Assembly (NCBI GenBank): GCA_038025085.1
Contig: CM076141.1
Location: forward strand, 11,286,001-11,350,000
Direction: 5' to 3'
DNA from: Tetragonia tetragonoides
Lineage: Eukaryota > Streptophyta > Magnoliopsida > Caryophyllales > Aizoaceae
Length of the DNA stretch: 64,000 nucleotides
A program made the translations under genes and the position numbers. Below the pieces are notes generated by a model. It did no database searches and was not told where the DNA came from. It was given only the letters and a program-made list of their open reading frames with translations. Shown here in pieces: positions 50,601 through 57,854 of this stretch (position 1 is its first letter; every line of letters starts with the position of its first letter).

Positions 50601-53600
50601 TCTGAAATTCTGATGATTTTGCGCTTTAGACCTTTTTATTTTCAATGTGTTTTATGTGTTCTTCACTTGACTAGGGTTGGGATGATCCCTATGTTCCTCG
50701 CACGCATGAAGGGCTCCTGAAGTGGAAGTATCCTGAAATGAACTCGGTTGATTTTCTGTTTGAGGTATTCTTAGTTGGTTTCTGTGCTGTCTATGTCCAA
50801 CATTTTGCTGAGCTGATTGCCTATCGTTGATGGTCAATTGCTTCTGATGGCAGATTGGAGAAGATGGTGCTGAACATCTTTATCTGCACGAACGTGGAAA
50901 GAGGCGGTTGATGGAAGGAAATAGAGTTACATTTGGAGGTTAATAATTTCCGTATTCTCTTTCTTTTTACATATTTCGCCCTCATTCATTAATCAGAATC
51001 TGGATGCAGTGTTTATCTATTGACACATTGCAGAGATAGATTCGTCATGTTTGAATGTTTGTCATGCTTTTTAATGCTGGAGACATACTTTTGGTGGTTT
51101 CATTTTGACCTTGAATTAGCTATTTTGATAGATAAACATGATTTTGAAGATCCAAACATATTTTGAATCATTGCATCTAATTTTCTGTCAATGCTGCTGG
51201 AGAATATATTGCTTAGAAGCATTTAGGAGTTGTATTGCATTTGGATCTAGCCTTCTGATCCTCAGTGGATTCTGTTAGTAATGTAATTGGACATGGGTGC
51301 CAGTGTGGGGTTCTGGTGAGTGTCCAGAGGTCAGCCCTGACTATTATGAGATTTGTTTTTTGGTCCAGAGAGGCACATCGGCCAACACAATAACTTTACA
51401 TACAGTGGGGGAGGGGGAATTCGAACTTGGGACCTAATGTACCCAGGGCCTAAGTCTTAACCACGAAGCCAAGACCTCATTGGCAGCTATTATGAGATTT
51501 TTTGTTCTTTTAATAGTGCATGTGTACCTCTTTTACTATTAATGAACTTTTTTCTTATCTAAAAAAAAATAGTGCATGTGTACCTGTGTCCAGTGTCCTG
51601 ATATGTTTAGGGTATAGCAAAAGCGTGTATTACATAGTTTGGCTGTAGGGAGAACAAGATATTGGAAATCACGTCGGAAATGTCCACCTTTCAATCATAT
51701 TGCTTGCACTGCTGGTGCTCTCACCTCCATTCTCACGATGATCATCATTGGGAAATAGTATGTGGGAATTTTATCAGAAGGGTAAGGTGCCAGGGCTCCT
51801 TGTGCTTTTCTGTGTATTAGAGAGGAGTTAGGGAGGTAAATAATGCTTTGAATTCTTCATGTGTGAATACATTGTGAGGGAACTTCCTTTACATGGACTA
51901 TGGTATGGTTTGTCATTCACAATCCTCTTTAAAATGAGAAAGCCTTATATTGGCTGTTTTTCCTGTGCAGAAACATTGAAATGAATAAAGAGCTGTGTTT
52001 GGAAACTGCTAGAGTTTTAAGCTATTATGACTAAAATCAATGATGACAGCACCAGAAAGTCTTAAAACGTGTATTGAAAGTTATAGAATCACATTGACCG
52101 TTTGGGTTGTTGTGGCCCTATTAGGTCATGGGGATTGATAGAAGCGAAAGCTGTCCTTTTCTCAAACTAAAAGAAAGTGCTCAAAATTTGAAATTATGGT
52201 AGTGAACCTGTGAAATTTCTGCATAGAGAAAGGAATGCCCCGGATCCTGTTTTGAAGAGCTTTGACTGGGGCTTAACCATTAATGATTCTTTCGGCAATA
52301 AACTGCAGTAATACACAATGCCTCTACTTTCAAGTGTTCATGAAAGGAGGGATGGGCGGGGGAAAAGGGGATCTATGATTTCAACTACCTTATTGACTGT
52401 TAGGTTGTTGTGGCTATATCGGGTCATGGGAACTTGTAGAAAAGAGGTATTTCAGCTGGTAAGACCTTTGAGATCTATTGCAGAGGTCACTAGTTCAAGC
52501 CCCCTTAGGGCTATTGGAGGTTTTCTTGCCTATTAACTTGTACGTGACCGTCTTATGGTGAGAAGTGGTTATTTTTTCCTTGTTATAAAATAGATCCCTG
52601 TTTCTATGAAAAGTGGCCCCATACACTGATATGGTCTCACACAAGACTTGCTCTTTAGTTTAACTGTCTTGACCAGTGAATTGAATACATATTTTTCTAA
52701 TCAAGACCTCCCATTGTCTCCAATCCATTGAGTGGTGGGTTTTTTAAAGTTACTAATTGAAATTTTTTTATCACAACTTTATTAGTTTTGATGTTTGCTC
52801 AAATAGGATATTTTCGTGGAACTAAATATTTTCTTATTTACTTTGTCCTCTGCAGCAATGTTGATATCTGGAATGCTGTGTTTTTGTATTTGTGTCTGGT
52901 TTTTTAACCTTGAGCCGTTGTCAGTACACAGTACTAGATTCGTTGTCTGATTCTGCTGAGGTTACTAGATAGATGCCTTTTTCTTTTCTTCTTTAAGCGG
53001 AGTCTGGCTAATGTAGATTTGGAAGGTGCATGGTATACCTAGTGTGCATTGTACTTTAGCATAAAAGCATGGTTGTTGTAGCATGATCAGTGTAAATTAG
53101 CAAGTTTTTTCTGGTTCCTCTGAACCACTACTGCGGAGGTGTTGGTGGCCTAGCTATCCTTTCTTCTGTAGTTTGTAGTTTGTACTGGCAGTGGCACTTG
53201 CTGGTTTCAGTAATCTGGCTCTACTGCATTTTATCCAATCTTCGTGAGGATGGGGGGTAGATCAGGTTTCAGTTAGGTTTTGTTTTCTGTCCTCTGTATT
53301 ATGCCTCTATATTTCTAATGCCTGGTAACATTTGATATGTGCAGATGGTTCAGACCCCTCTGCTTACTCTGGTAAGATTGTTGAGTGCTCGTATGATGTG
53401 GAGGAAAACATTTGGACCTGCATGCGAGTCAGACCTGATAAAAATACCCCGAATGAATTCAATACCTACAAGAAGGTCCACTATCGATGCATGATTTAAC
53501 AGTTGTGATATATCTATCATTTTCTTTCTGTGCGTGAGATTGATGCTCTTTTATGTATTCTGCAGGTTATGAGAAGCATAAAGGACAATATAACTGAAGA

Positions 53601-53724
53601 AGTATTGTTGAATGAGATAGGTGAGATCATTCGCTTGCCCATGTATGCTGATCGGATTCGAAATGATAGCAGAGCCCAGAAGAAAGGGAAACCACCACCG
53701 ATGACTGGGAAAGACCTACGATGA
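26194..53724 (+). CDS. Bifunctional mRNA capping enzyme (RNA triphosphatase-guanylyltransferase)
   Basis: Seventeen coding exons: 26194-26322, 28213-28348, 32298-32449, 34615-34698, 34787-34849, 37856-37996, 38091-38294, 39237-39356, 41284-41333, 46422-46584, 46701-46820, 48394-48516, 48687-48785, 50675-50764, 50854-50938, 53345-53475, 53566-53724. Phases join, giving about 682 aa. An acidic N terminus with a poly-Glu run leads into a cysteine-phosphatase-type RNA triphosphatase ([10 protein letters not shown]; active site [10 protein letters not shown] with Cys209 and Arg215). The guanylyltransferase follows: motif I KADG with nucleophile Lys376, [24 protein letters not shown], and the motif VI region [11 protein letters not shown] in the OB fold. 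It removes the gamma phosphate from nascent mRNA and adds GMP in the nucleus. Introns total about 25.5 kb and are full of transposons. The exon 10-11 junction may lack a few residues (see findings). Confidence 0.95.
26980..28075. other. Repeat-derived sequence in capping enzyme intron 1
   Basis: Phrases near 27190-27310 ('tggccaaatttagctatctc', 'gttttacccctgcc') recur in loosely inverted form near 27850-28070 ('gggtaaaac', 'gttgtcgccaaatttcc'). This suggests the arms of a decayed DNA transposon. A 197-codon minus-strand frame across it is not recognisable as a gene. Confidence 0.35.
29135..29333 (+). mobile_element. L1 LINE 3' end fragment (a), intron 2
   Basis: It matches the 3' end of the L1 copy at 45263: 'tttgggatcacatagtttatttggc', 'ggcgtcccgct', 'tttttgtattcttt' and the terminal CTTATCTAAAAAA. 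The 5' end is heavily truncated. It is in the sense orientation relative to the host gene. Confidence 0.8.
29468..30721. mobile_element. Stowaway-like MITE split by a MULE
   Basis: It starts CTCCCTCTGTTACTTAG and its reversed right end reads CTACCCCTCTTATCC. Both arms continue with a CCATTTGACTT phrase, and TA flanks both sides. Without the inner MULE and its 9-bp duplication it is about 233 bp, a normal Stowaway length. Confidence 0.75.
29565..30576. mobile_element. Mutator-like element with long terminal inverted repeats and 9-bp target duplication
   Basis: The 9-bp sequence AAATTTATA occurs at 29556-29564 and 30577-30585. The two ends match in inverted orientation for about 140 bp, from GGAAAAATGGATGTGAATAA inward, with only scattered differences. 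The roughly 730-bp interior includes GC-rich, gene-like sequence (30160-30400) and could be a captured fragment, but no transposase is visible. Confidence 0.9.
30901..31042 (+). mobile_element. SINE inside the hAT element
   Basis: It begins TAAGACCTCTGAAATC, has the B box AAGTTCGAGTCCC and ends GGATACCTATGTTATCTAATA. The flanks are 'taaatattgttgtatag' and 'taaatattgtcgtag', an imperfect target duplication. It belongs to the same family as 45067-45210. Confidence 0.8.
31609..31813 (+). mobile_element. L1 LINE 3' end fragment (b), intron 2
   Basis: It carries the L1 C-terminal coding remnant ('gtttatttggcatcactttgggc', 'gtccagctacagtggcgggacttgtag'), the 3' UTR and the tail TTTCTTATCTAAAAAAAA. 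It is 5'-truncated and in sense orientation. Confidence 0.8.
33455..33493. mobile_element. Candidate ultra-short poly-A insertion, intron 3
   Basis: AGAAATATCT (33455-33464) is repeated at 33484-33493. Between them lie only 19 bp: TTCTTATA, then A8, then GAA. The 'CTTATAAAAA' core resembles the resident L1 tail CTTATCTAAAAA. The repeat is short, so chance is possible. Confidence 0.45.
35016..35173 (-). mobile_element. SINE in intron 5, minus strand
   Basis: On the minus strand it reads from GTTCAGCTGGTAAGACCTC (A-box region) through the B box GGTTCGAGTACCC to GGATACCATGCTATTTAAAAA. Flanks TGTGGTTCTGATAAAC (35000-35015) and TGTGTTTCTGATAAC (35174-35188) are an imperfect target duplication. 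The right flank was afterwards tandemly duplicated (25 bp, near 35190-35225). Confidence 0.85.
35838..36352 (+). mobile_element. L1 LINE 3' fragment (c) with zf-RVT remnant, intron 5
   Basis: Conceptual translation gives [20 protein letters not shown] and [11 protein letters not shown], the Cys/His region found at the C terminus of plant L1 ORF2 (zf-RVT). A frameshift near 36100 breaks the frame, which resumes as [17 protein letters not shown]. It ends CTCTTATCTAAAAAAAAAA. Confidence 0.85.
36520..37095 (+). mobile_element. L1 LINE 3' fragment (d) split by a MITE, intron 5
   Basis: It reads [16 protein letters not shown] and then VWD-like [13 protein letters not shown] as in the other copies. 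The 3' UTR 'cttgaggactc...tcctcttagg' is interrupted by a 272-bp Harbinger-like MITE. It ends CTTATCTAAAAAATAAATAA. Confidence 0.85.
36755..37026. mobile_element. Harbinger-like MITE with perfect 13-bp inverted ends
   Basis: The ends are GGCTATGTTTGGC and GCCAAACATAGCC. The flanking trinucleotides are GTT and CTT, an imperfect 3-bp target duplication. The interior is built from 'agctacagct' and 'cttgcagct' repeats. It has no coding capacity. The same family as 12515-14752. Confidence 0.8.
39700..40620. other. Repeat-like filler in intron 8
   Basis: CT-rich sequence with a C run (39810-39830) is followed by an unusually G-rich stretch (39900-40500, 'ggtggtg', 'gagaggg') unlike the rest of the intron. 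It looks transposon-derived or captured, but no ends were recognised. Confidence 0.35.
41386..41440 (+). mobile_element. Ultra-short poly-A insertion, intron 9
   Basis: AAGTTTCCTTCTTTA is exactly repeated at 41386-41400 and 41426-41440. The 25-bp insert is AAAATTCTCTCT followed by A13. It looks like a target-primed insertion that kept only the tail. Confidence 0.7.
41479..44034 (+). mobile_element. SINE in intron 9, split by an RTE LINE
   Basis: The left part (to 41617) and right part (44013-44034) join into a SINE like the one at 45067, ending CCATGTTATGTAAAAAC. The outer flanks ATGTTCTATGCTTA (41465-41478) and ATGTTCCATGCTTA (44035-44048) differ by one base and are its target duplication. 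Confidence 0.85.
41618..43994 (-). mobile_element. 5'-truncated RTE-clade LINE
   Basis: An exact 18-bp duplication CAAAAGCCTGGATACCCA (41600-41617, 43995-44012) bounds a 2377-bp minus-strand element with a (TTG)n tail at the left, typical of plant RTE elements. About 559 codons of reverse transcriptase are open from the truncation point: [45 protein letters not shown], then [18 protein letters not shown] and the catalytic [10 protein letters not shown] frameshift near 42340 separates the C-terminal part (MRMLRWMC...[11 protein letters not shown]). The endonuclease half is missing, so the copy cannot move by itself. A T22 run at 41761 lies in its 3' UTR. Confidence 0.93.
45067..45210 (+). mobile_element. 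Complete tRNA-derived SINE, intron 9
   Basis: Flanks GTTTTCTGATAATACT (45051-45066) and GTTTTCAGATAATACT (45211-45226) differ at one base. The 144-bp element has an A-box region TTGGTGAGACCTC, a B box region CCCAAGTTTGACTCT, and ends GATACCCATGTTATCTAAAA. It is the reference copy for the family here. Confidence 0.9.
45263..45935 (+). mobile_element. L1 LINE 3' fragment (e), longest copy, intron 9
   Basis: An open frame of 182 codons (45296-45844) encodes the C-terminal part of L1 ORF2: [68 protein letters not shown]. The zf-RVT Cys/His pattern is intact. The 3' UTR ends ATAAAATTTTTACTTATCTA and A8. The 5' portion is absent. It is oriented with the host gene. Confidence 0.88.
47448..47500 (+). 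mobile_element. Ultra-short poly-A insertion, intron 11
   Basis: GTTTTATTTTCCACT is exact at 47448-47462 and 47486-47500. Only 23 bp lie between: TAATTATC, then A14, then G. This is the same scar type as at 41386 and 51514. Confidence 0.7.
48309..48333. repeat. (GT)n followed by G run
   Basis: About seven GT units followed by a G run of 13. Simple repeat in intron 11. Confidence 0.9.
48919..49014 (+). other. Possible alternative terminal exon in intron 13
   Basis: After the acceptor-like TTTTAAACAG, a 31-codon frame in the phase of exon 13 reads [20 protein letters not shown] and ends ...DSCGFLK-stop. The composition looks like real coding sequence, unlike the surrounding intron. Used as a last exon it would remove the OB fold and motif VI, giving an inactive or regulatory short isoform. 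It could also be a captured fragment. Confidence 0.35.
49680..50170 (-). mobile_element. Decayed L1 reverse transcriptase fragment, intron 13
   Basis: In one minus-strand phase it reads [16 protein letters not shown], the block after the L1 QGDPLSP motif. Stops and frameshifts surround it. No ends were found. Confidence 0.5.
51355..51486 (-). mobile_element. SINE with exact 14-bp target duplication, intron 15
   Basis: CTATTATGAGATTT occurs at 51341-51354 and 51487-51500. The insert has a T run at the left (poly-A on the minus strand) and a minus-strand B box, CCCAAGTTCGAATTCCCCC. The 5' part, 'cttggcttcgtggttaagac', resembles a tRNA A-box region. Confidence 0.88.
51514..51585 (+). mobile_element. 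40-bp LINE insertion with 16-bp target duplication, intron 15
   Basis: TAGTGCATGTGTACCT is exact at 51514-51529 and 51570-51585. The 40 bp between end TTTTTTCTTATCT plus A9 and include ATTAATGAAC, i.e. the last bases of the resident L1. This proves a retrotransposition that copied only the tail. Confidence 0.9.
52455..52535 (+). mobile_element. SINE 5' fragment, intron 15
   Basis: CAGCTGGTAAGACCTTTGAG, 'gcagaggtcactagttcaag' and 'ttggaggttttcttgcctattaac' match the SINE family. The 3' half is missing, and the sequence runs straight into the MITE at 52543. Confidence 0.7.
52543..52662. mobile_element. MITE copy, inverted relative to 7665
   Basis: It runs from 'gtgaccgtcttatggtgag' to 'gtctcacacaagacttgctct', the reversed arrangement of the 7665-8015 element, with 'agtggcccc' phrases inside. 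No target duplication was identified. Confidence 0.5.
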
Positions 53725-53965
53725 ATTGAAGGACAAACTTTGCTGCTAGCCAATTCGGTCCGTACTTGTACAAGTTTGGATGGTCTTGCAGCCACTGGTT
53801 GTGTAATTAGGCATATTGGTAGTGTATATTATTATCATCATAAAATTCCTTAGCTGAGCTATTAAAATCTTAGATAGAATTAGGATATCTATAGCTAGTG
53901 ATAGGTGCGTTGTGTATATTGCTATCATAATTTCTCTATATTTCCTCTTTTTTTAGATAATAATA
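53725..53965 (+). other. 3' UTR of the capping enzyme gene
   Basis: AT-rich sequence follows the TGA, with an AATAATAAAAAAATG near 53955 as the best polyadenylation-signal candidate. Confidence 0.5.
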
Positions 53966-55245
53966 AAAAAATGCCCTTCTAGTTGAGATAACCAGTTTCT
54001 TAAACCCTAAACGTCTTTCATTCACAAAAGTTGCCCGTATGGCCTATGCTTGACATTCGTTACACTACTATCACTATCAGGTTTGTAACCTTGTTTTACT
54101 CATCTATGGCTGGAAATTGGATTGTTGATATTACCTACGAGCCTACGAGGCAATGCCATAGCCTGACGCGTCTTTGAAAAAATAGACATTGCCTTGAGGA
54201 TTATTCCAATTCTTATTGTCTCAACCCCGAGTCCACAAAGGTAGGTAGACCTCCCCCGTCTCTCTCCTCTCTCCCTCTCACCTAGTGAGGTGGACCAAGG
54301 GCCTAGGCAATAATTTGCAGATTTCCGATGCTAAGGAGTGAGAAAGACAGTTACATGGTTACTATTTCCCATTGAGATCAATAGGTGAGCAATACACTTG
54401 TAAGCTGTAATGTAATTTATCCAATAAACAAGTGTCATATCTATGAAACCTTTTTGTTTGATGGGAATATCTATGAAACCTTAAACAAGTAATTAAATAC
54501 AGTAAATAAATGAATTCAATAACCTGTTAGAGATCTATTATGACTACAACTAAATTTTAATTTTTAAATAAGCAAATGATTAAAAGTAGTTTGAATTATT
54601 AAAGTTTAAACTCAACAAACCAATAGAGATTAATTATTATAGATAATATTAATACATGAGGTTGTGGACATATATACTAAGACTCCGTTCTTTTCATCAA
54701 GAAAAATTTAATTGAATTGACTTTTTTTGAATTGATCTTTAACCACTTAAAACTTGTATACTAACATTTTAATATTGAACTCATTTGAAAGTATGTTGAA
54801 ATCTCTCCAATGACATAAGAGTGGTTATCATCATGAAATAGAGTAAAAGATTATCCGCGTTAGAGAATAGAGGCTATATTACAATGATATATCCCTAGAT
54901 CCTAGGTCCCTTATTAGAAGATACTCTTATCCATCGTCTTGTTTTAAGTGGGTGACCGGCCAATCTTTACAACAACATAAAAAAATTACCAACAATAAAC
55001 GCAAGCCGATGGGTCTTTGTTTTGTAACACCATGACGTGTAACGACCATGGAATGACAATAACTGTCGCATTAACTGTTTTTCGCAGCGTTTTTCTATTT
55101 TTATGTTTATTTATATAGTACCCAATGACAATTAGGGAATCCGGACTTAAGAGTCTAGAAAAGCATTTGCAAGAACCAGAATCAAGAAAGCATCAAACCA
55201 ATTGACGCATTTCTCTATCTATCCGTTGCTAGCATTATACTTACT
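53966..55245. other. Intergenic
   Basis: There is no gene. A 16-bp repeat, ATATCTATGAAACCTT (54437-54452, 54467-54482), encloses TTTGTTTGATGGGA. A MITE-like 'gactccgttcttttcatcaag' lies near 54680. The rest is AT-rich. Confidence 0.5.
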
Positions 55246-55246
55246 C

Positions 55247-55256
55247 TATATAAATA
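55247..55256 (+). promoter_or_regulatory. TATA box of the first unknown gene
   Basis: TATATAAATA lies about 158 bp before the ATG at 55405, a sensible distance for a leader of roughly 125 nt. Confidence 0.6.
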
Positions 55257-55404
55257 CATCCTATCATAATTCATACACATACGAGGAAATTAAAGTCCAA
55301 AGTCCAGCTACAATAACTAACTTACCTGAAAAAACATTACCAAACCAAAACCACATCAAGAACAATGAATATATAATCATATTCCTAGAACATTTTCAGT
55401 TGGC

Positions 55405-55896
55405 ATGAGAGAAGTGATTCAAGTAGCAGACACAATGTGCTCGAGAGATAACCCTGTAATGGTAATTCGTATCGATGTACGTTACTTGCATGAAATTCAC
55501 GGTCGATATTGCAGAGACGCAAACTCCCCTTTCTCTGAAGCTCACTACATCCTTCAAAGCCAGCGGATTATACACCCGGGCGTATTCCTTGGATGTGTAC
55601 TTGTCCTACCAGTAGTACGTGACCTCCACACGCTCCGCTACCGCTTTTCCGTGGAGTTAGCTAATCTCTTTCCTGTGTATTACACCAACCCTGCAATTTG
55701 GCATTGCGTATACCATAAAGTGCTCGGTTTTCTCGTAAGGAACCTGGATTTTCAGGATGGGTCGTTGGGATTTCAAATGGAAGTTCGGGTTGATATCTCA
55801 ACAGTTGTTAATGCTTTTTTTTCCGAAGATCTTGATGCTAATTTGTTCATTATCAGTCCATTTCTTGAACGCATCGGTTTCTTGGAGCGCGTATAA
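55405..55896 (+). CDS. Unknown small protein, paralogue 1 (163 aa)
   Basis: An uninterrupted single-exon frame with a TATA box. I do not recognise the family. The N-terminal part has VIRIDVRYLHEIHGRYCRDA, followed by a hydrophobic GVFLGCVLVLPVV segment (about residues 60-72), an aromatic middle and a C terminus VDISTVVNAFFSEDLDANLF. There is no obvious signal peptide, metal-binding cluster or repeat. The gene at 57477 is a clear relative: both have a basic/hydrophobic strand, then HEIH, a Cys and an Asp-Ala pair, then a hydrophobic segment, then VD[IV]ST. Their leaders also match (ACCTGAAAAAACATTAC; CAGTTGGCATGA at the start). It may be a lineage-specific family, and an intron in the leader ending at the CAG before TTGGC cannot be excluded. 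Confidence 0.6.
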   Translation: MREVIQVADTMCSRDNPVMVIRIDVRYLHEIHGRYCRDANSPFSEAHYILQSQRIIHPGVFLGCVLVLPVVRDLHTLRYRFSVELANLFPVYYTNPAIWHCVYHKVLGFLVRNLDFQDGSLGFQMEVRVDISTVVNAFFSEDLDANLFIISPFLERIGFLERV

Positions 55897-57357
55897 TAGG
55901 TATTACAGACAGTAGTTTCTTGATTTTCTTAGGTTAGTTGCTCTACTTTATTTTCATTTGGTTGATAATAATGTGTGTATGGATTTTAGATATCTCAGTA
56001 GCAGAATTCTGTTAGTATATGTTAGTAGAGCATGTAACAGATCATAACTAAATCTGTACAGTAGTAGTATATCTTAGACACTGATCAGTTTGACTGCCAA
56101 TCAAGTGCGTTATTAGATAATGATTTCAGTCAAATGAGTATCTTTCACTTTTATTTGGTCAGGCATTGAATCTGAAATTTTTGTTTGAATTTCTTGGAAG
56201 AAAATTCAGTGTAACGTACATACATATACCATGACAATTAAATTCGTCCGATTTTGCTGTTTGTTTGGATTTCGATCTTCAGAAATGTCTGACAACGACG
56301 AGTACGTACTCTTGTTATTATTGGCCTTAAACCCTTGTTATTGTAAAGGAGAAATGTATAATTTCGTTAGTTTCTGATCTTGTGTTCTCTGATTTTAATT
56401 TGATCACTTTCTTGAACTTTTCTCAGCAAAGACATAACAATAGCACACGCAAATAATAACAGAATACAATCTCCTTAATTAGCACCAAACTCTACTTTAA
56501 TTTTGTACCAAGTTATTACCAAAACTGTCTACATCATGAATTAATGATCCCTAATAATGCTATATGTATGCAGCTAATTACTGTAGATACATAAGCAAAA
56601 GCAGCAATTTTTGCACATACAATTCTAGCATAGAGTATAATGCATTTCATCTAATCTTATAGCCTCGAGTAAGTTATTGTAAAACCTCAAGTGAAACCTC
56701 GACTTAATACTTGCATGTCCTCATCGATCAATAACATACGGAGTATTACTTCAATTATCGATCTATCAATAGAAAACAATAAAAGATCTAACCAGCAGAA
56801 ACTACGAATCTTAAGAGGAGCTTCAAGTTATAACCAAATGCATACGATCATGTGCGTGCAAGAAGCAATAGTTTCCTATACAACGGGTCTTGCTGGTACA
56901 TGTTTGCATTGGTATGGTCCCTAATCTCAATTTGAAGAACAGAGTTGTCCTGTTTGTTTTCTTGGAAATTAAAATAGATTCACTGATTCATAGTGATGAC
57001 ACCTTAATATAGTCATCATACTAATATATATTTAATTGTTGTAATTAAAGATAAATTTGTAGGAATTAGAAGACAGGAAGGACACTAATTGAAGGTATAT
57101 GAAGCCATGAAGGGTATTAGAAGATAAATAGTAGTTATTTTGACAAGAAAAGAAATAAGGAAAGTACATACAAACCGTCCAGGTTGGAAAATAAAATGAA
57201 AAAAATCCCAACAAAAAAAATCAAATTCCTTAAGACTGAAAAAAACAAAAACAAATAGTTGTAGCTTACAAGAGTCCTTAATTGACTTGCAAAATAGTAG
57301 CTTAAACGAAACCTAATCCAACTCTAAATCCACTATATCCCTATACCTAGCTAGCCT

Positions 57358-57367
57358 TACTTATAAA
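57358..57367 (+). promoter_or_regulatory. TATA box of the second unknown gene
   Basis: CTTATAAATAA lies about 115 bp before the ATG at 57477. Its placement and sequence resemble the box of paralogue 1. Confidence 0.5.
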
Positions 57368-57420
57368 TAACACAAAGTTATTACCTGAAAAAACATTACT
57401 ACAACATATCAAGAATAATA

Positions 57421-57480
57421 ATGAAGACCATCAATGATTATAGTCATCCTTATGCAATTTTTGTTCATCAGTTGGCATGA
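57421..57480 (+). promoter_or_regulatory. Upstream ORF overlapping the start codon
   Basis: A 19-codon frame in the leader starts MKTINDYSH and ends with a TGA that overlaps the main start as ATGA (57477-57480). Such an arrangement could couple translation of the two frames. Paralogue 1 has an ATG at the matching place but stops after three codons. Confidence 0.45.
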
Positions 57481-57854
57481 ACGAGGTGCTCGAATCACCA
57501 ACGACAAAGATGAAGCAAGTGATGACGAAGGATCACGACCCTATAATCACAATTCGTCTCTATTTACGACACTGGCATGAAATTCACCGTAAACATTGCG
57601 AAGACGCAAAGTCGATGTGCCCTGAACACCACACTCCCCTTGACAAGATGCTTCAAGACATGGACCTCTACATGTGTACTTTGGTTATGCCATTCAACGA
57701 CTACATGAACAAGCTCCCTTTCTACTTGGGTACAGCGTTTAGCTTGGTTGAGCCCTTGCCTGGTATTGTCACTCCTGTTGTTTGGAGTGACCTGAGGGAG
57801 AAGGTGTTCGCTATGGTTGATGTCTCCACTATTGATGTTGTTGCAACCTCATAA
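57477..57854 (+). CDS. Unknown small protein, paralogue 2 (125 aa)
   Basis: This is the tandem relative of the gene at 55405. Core: IITIRLYLRHWHEIHRKHCE, then DLYMCTLVMPF (matching the hydrophobic segment of paralogue 1) and MVDVSTIDVVATS at the end. It is about 38 residues shorter: a stretch of roughly 18 residues before the VDVST motif and the last 20 residues are missing. The unrelated N-terminal extension is Thr/Lys-rich. The family is not recognised. A TATA box, a matching leader and an uninterrupted frame support a real gene. Confidence 0.6.
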   Translation: MNEVLESPTTKMKQVMTKDHDPIITIRLYLRHWHEIHRKHCEDAKSMCPEHHTPLDKMLQDMDLYMCTLVMPFNDYMNKLPFYLGTAFSLVEPLPGIVTPVVWSDLREKVFAMVDVSTIDVVATS

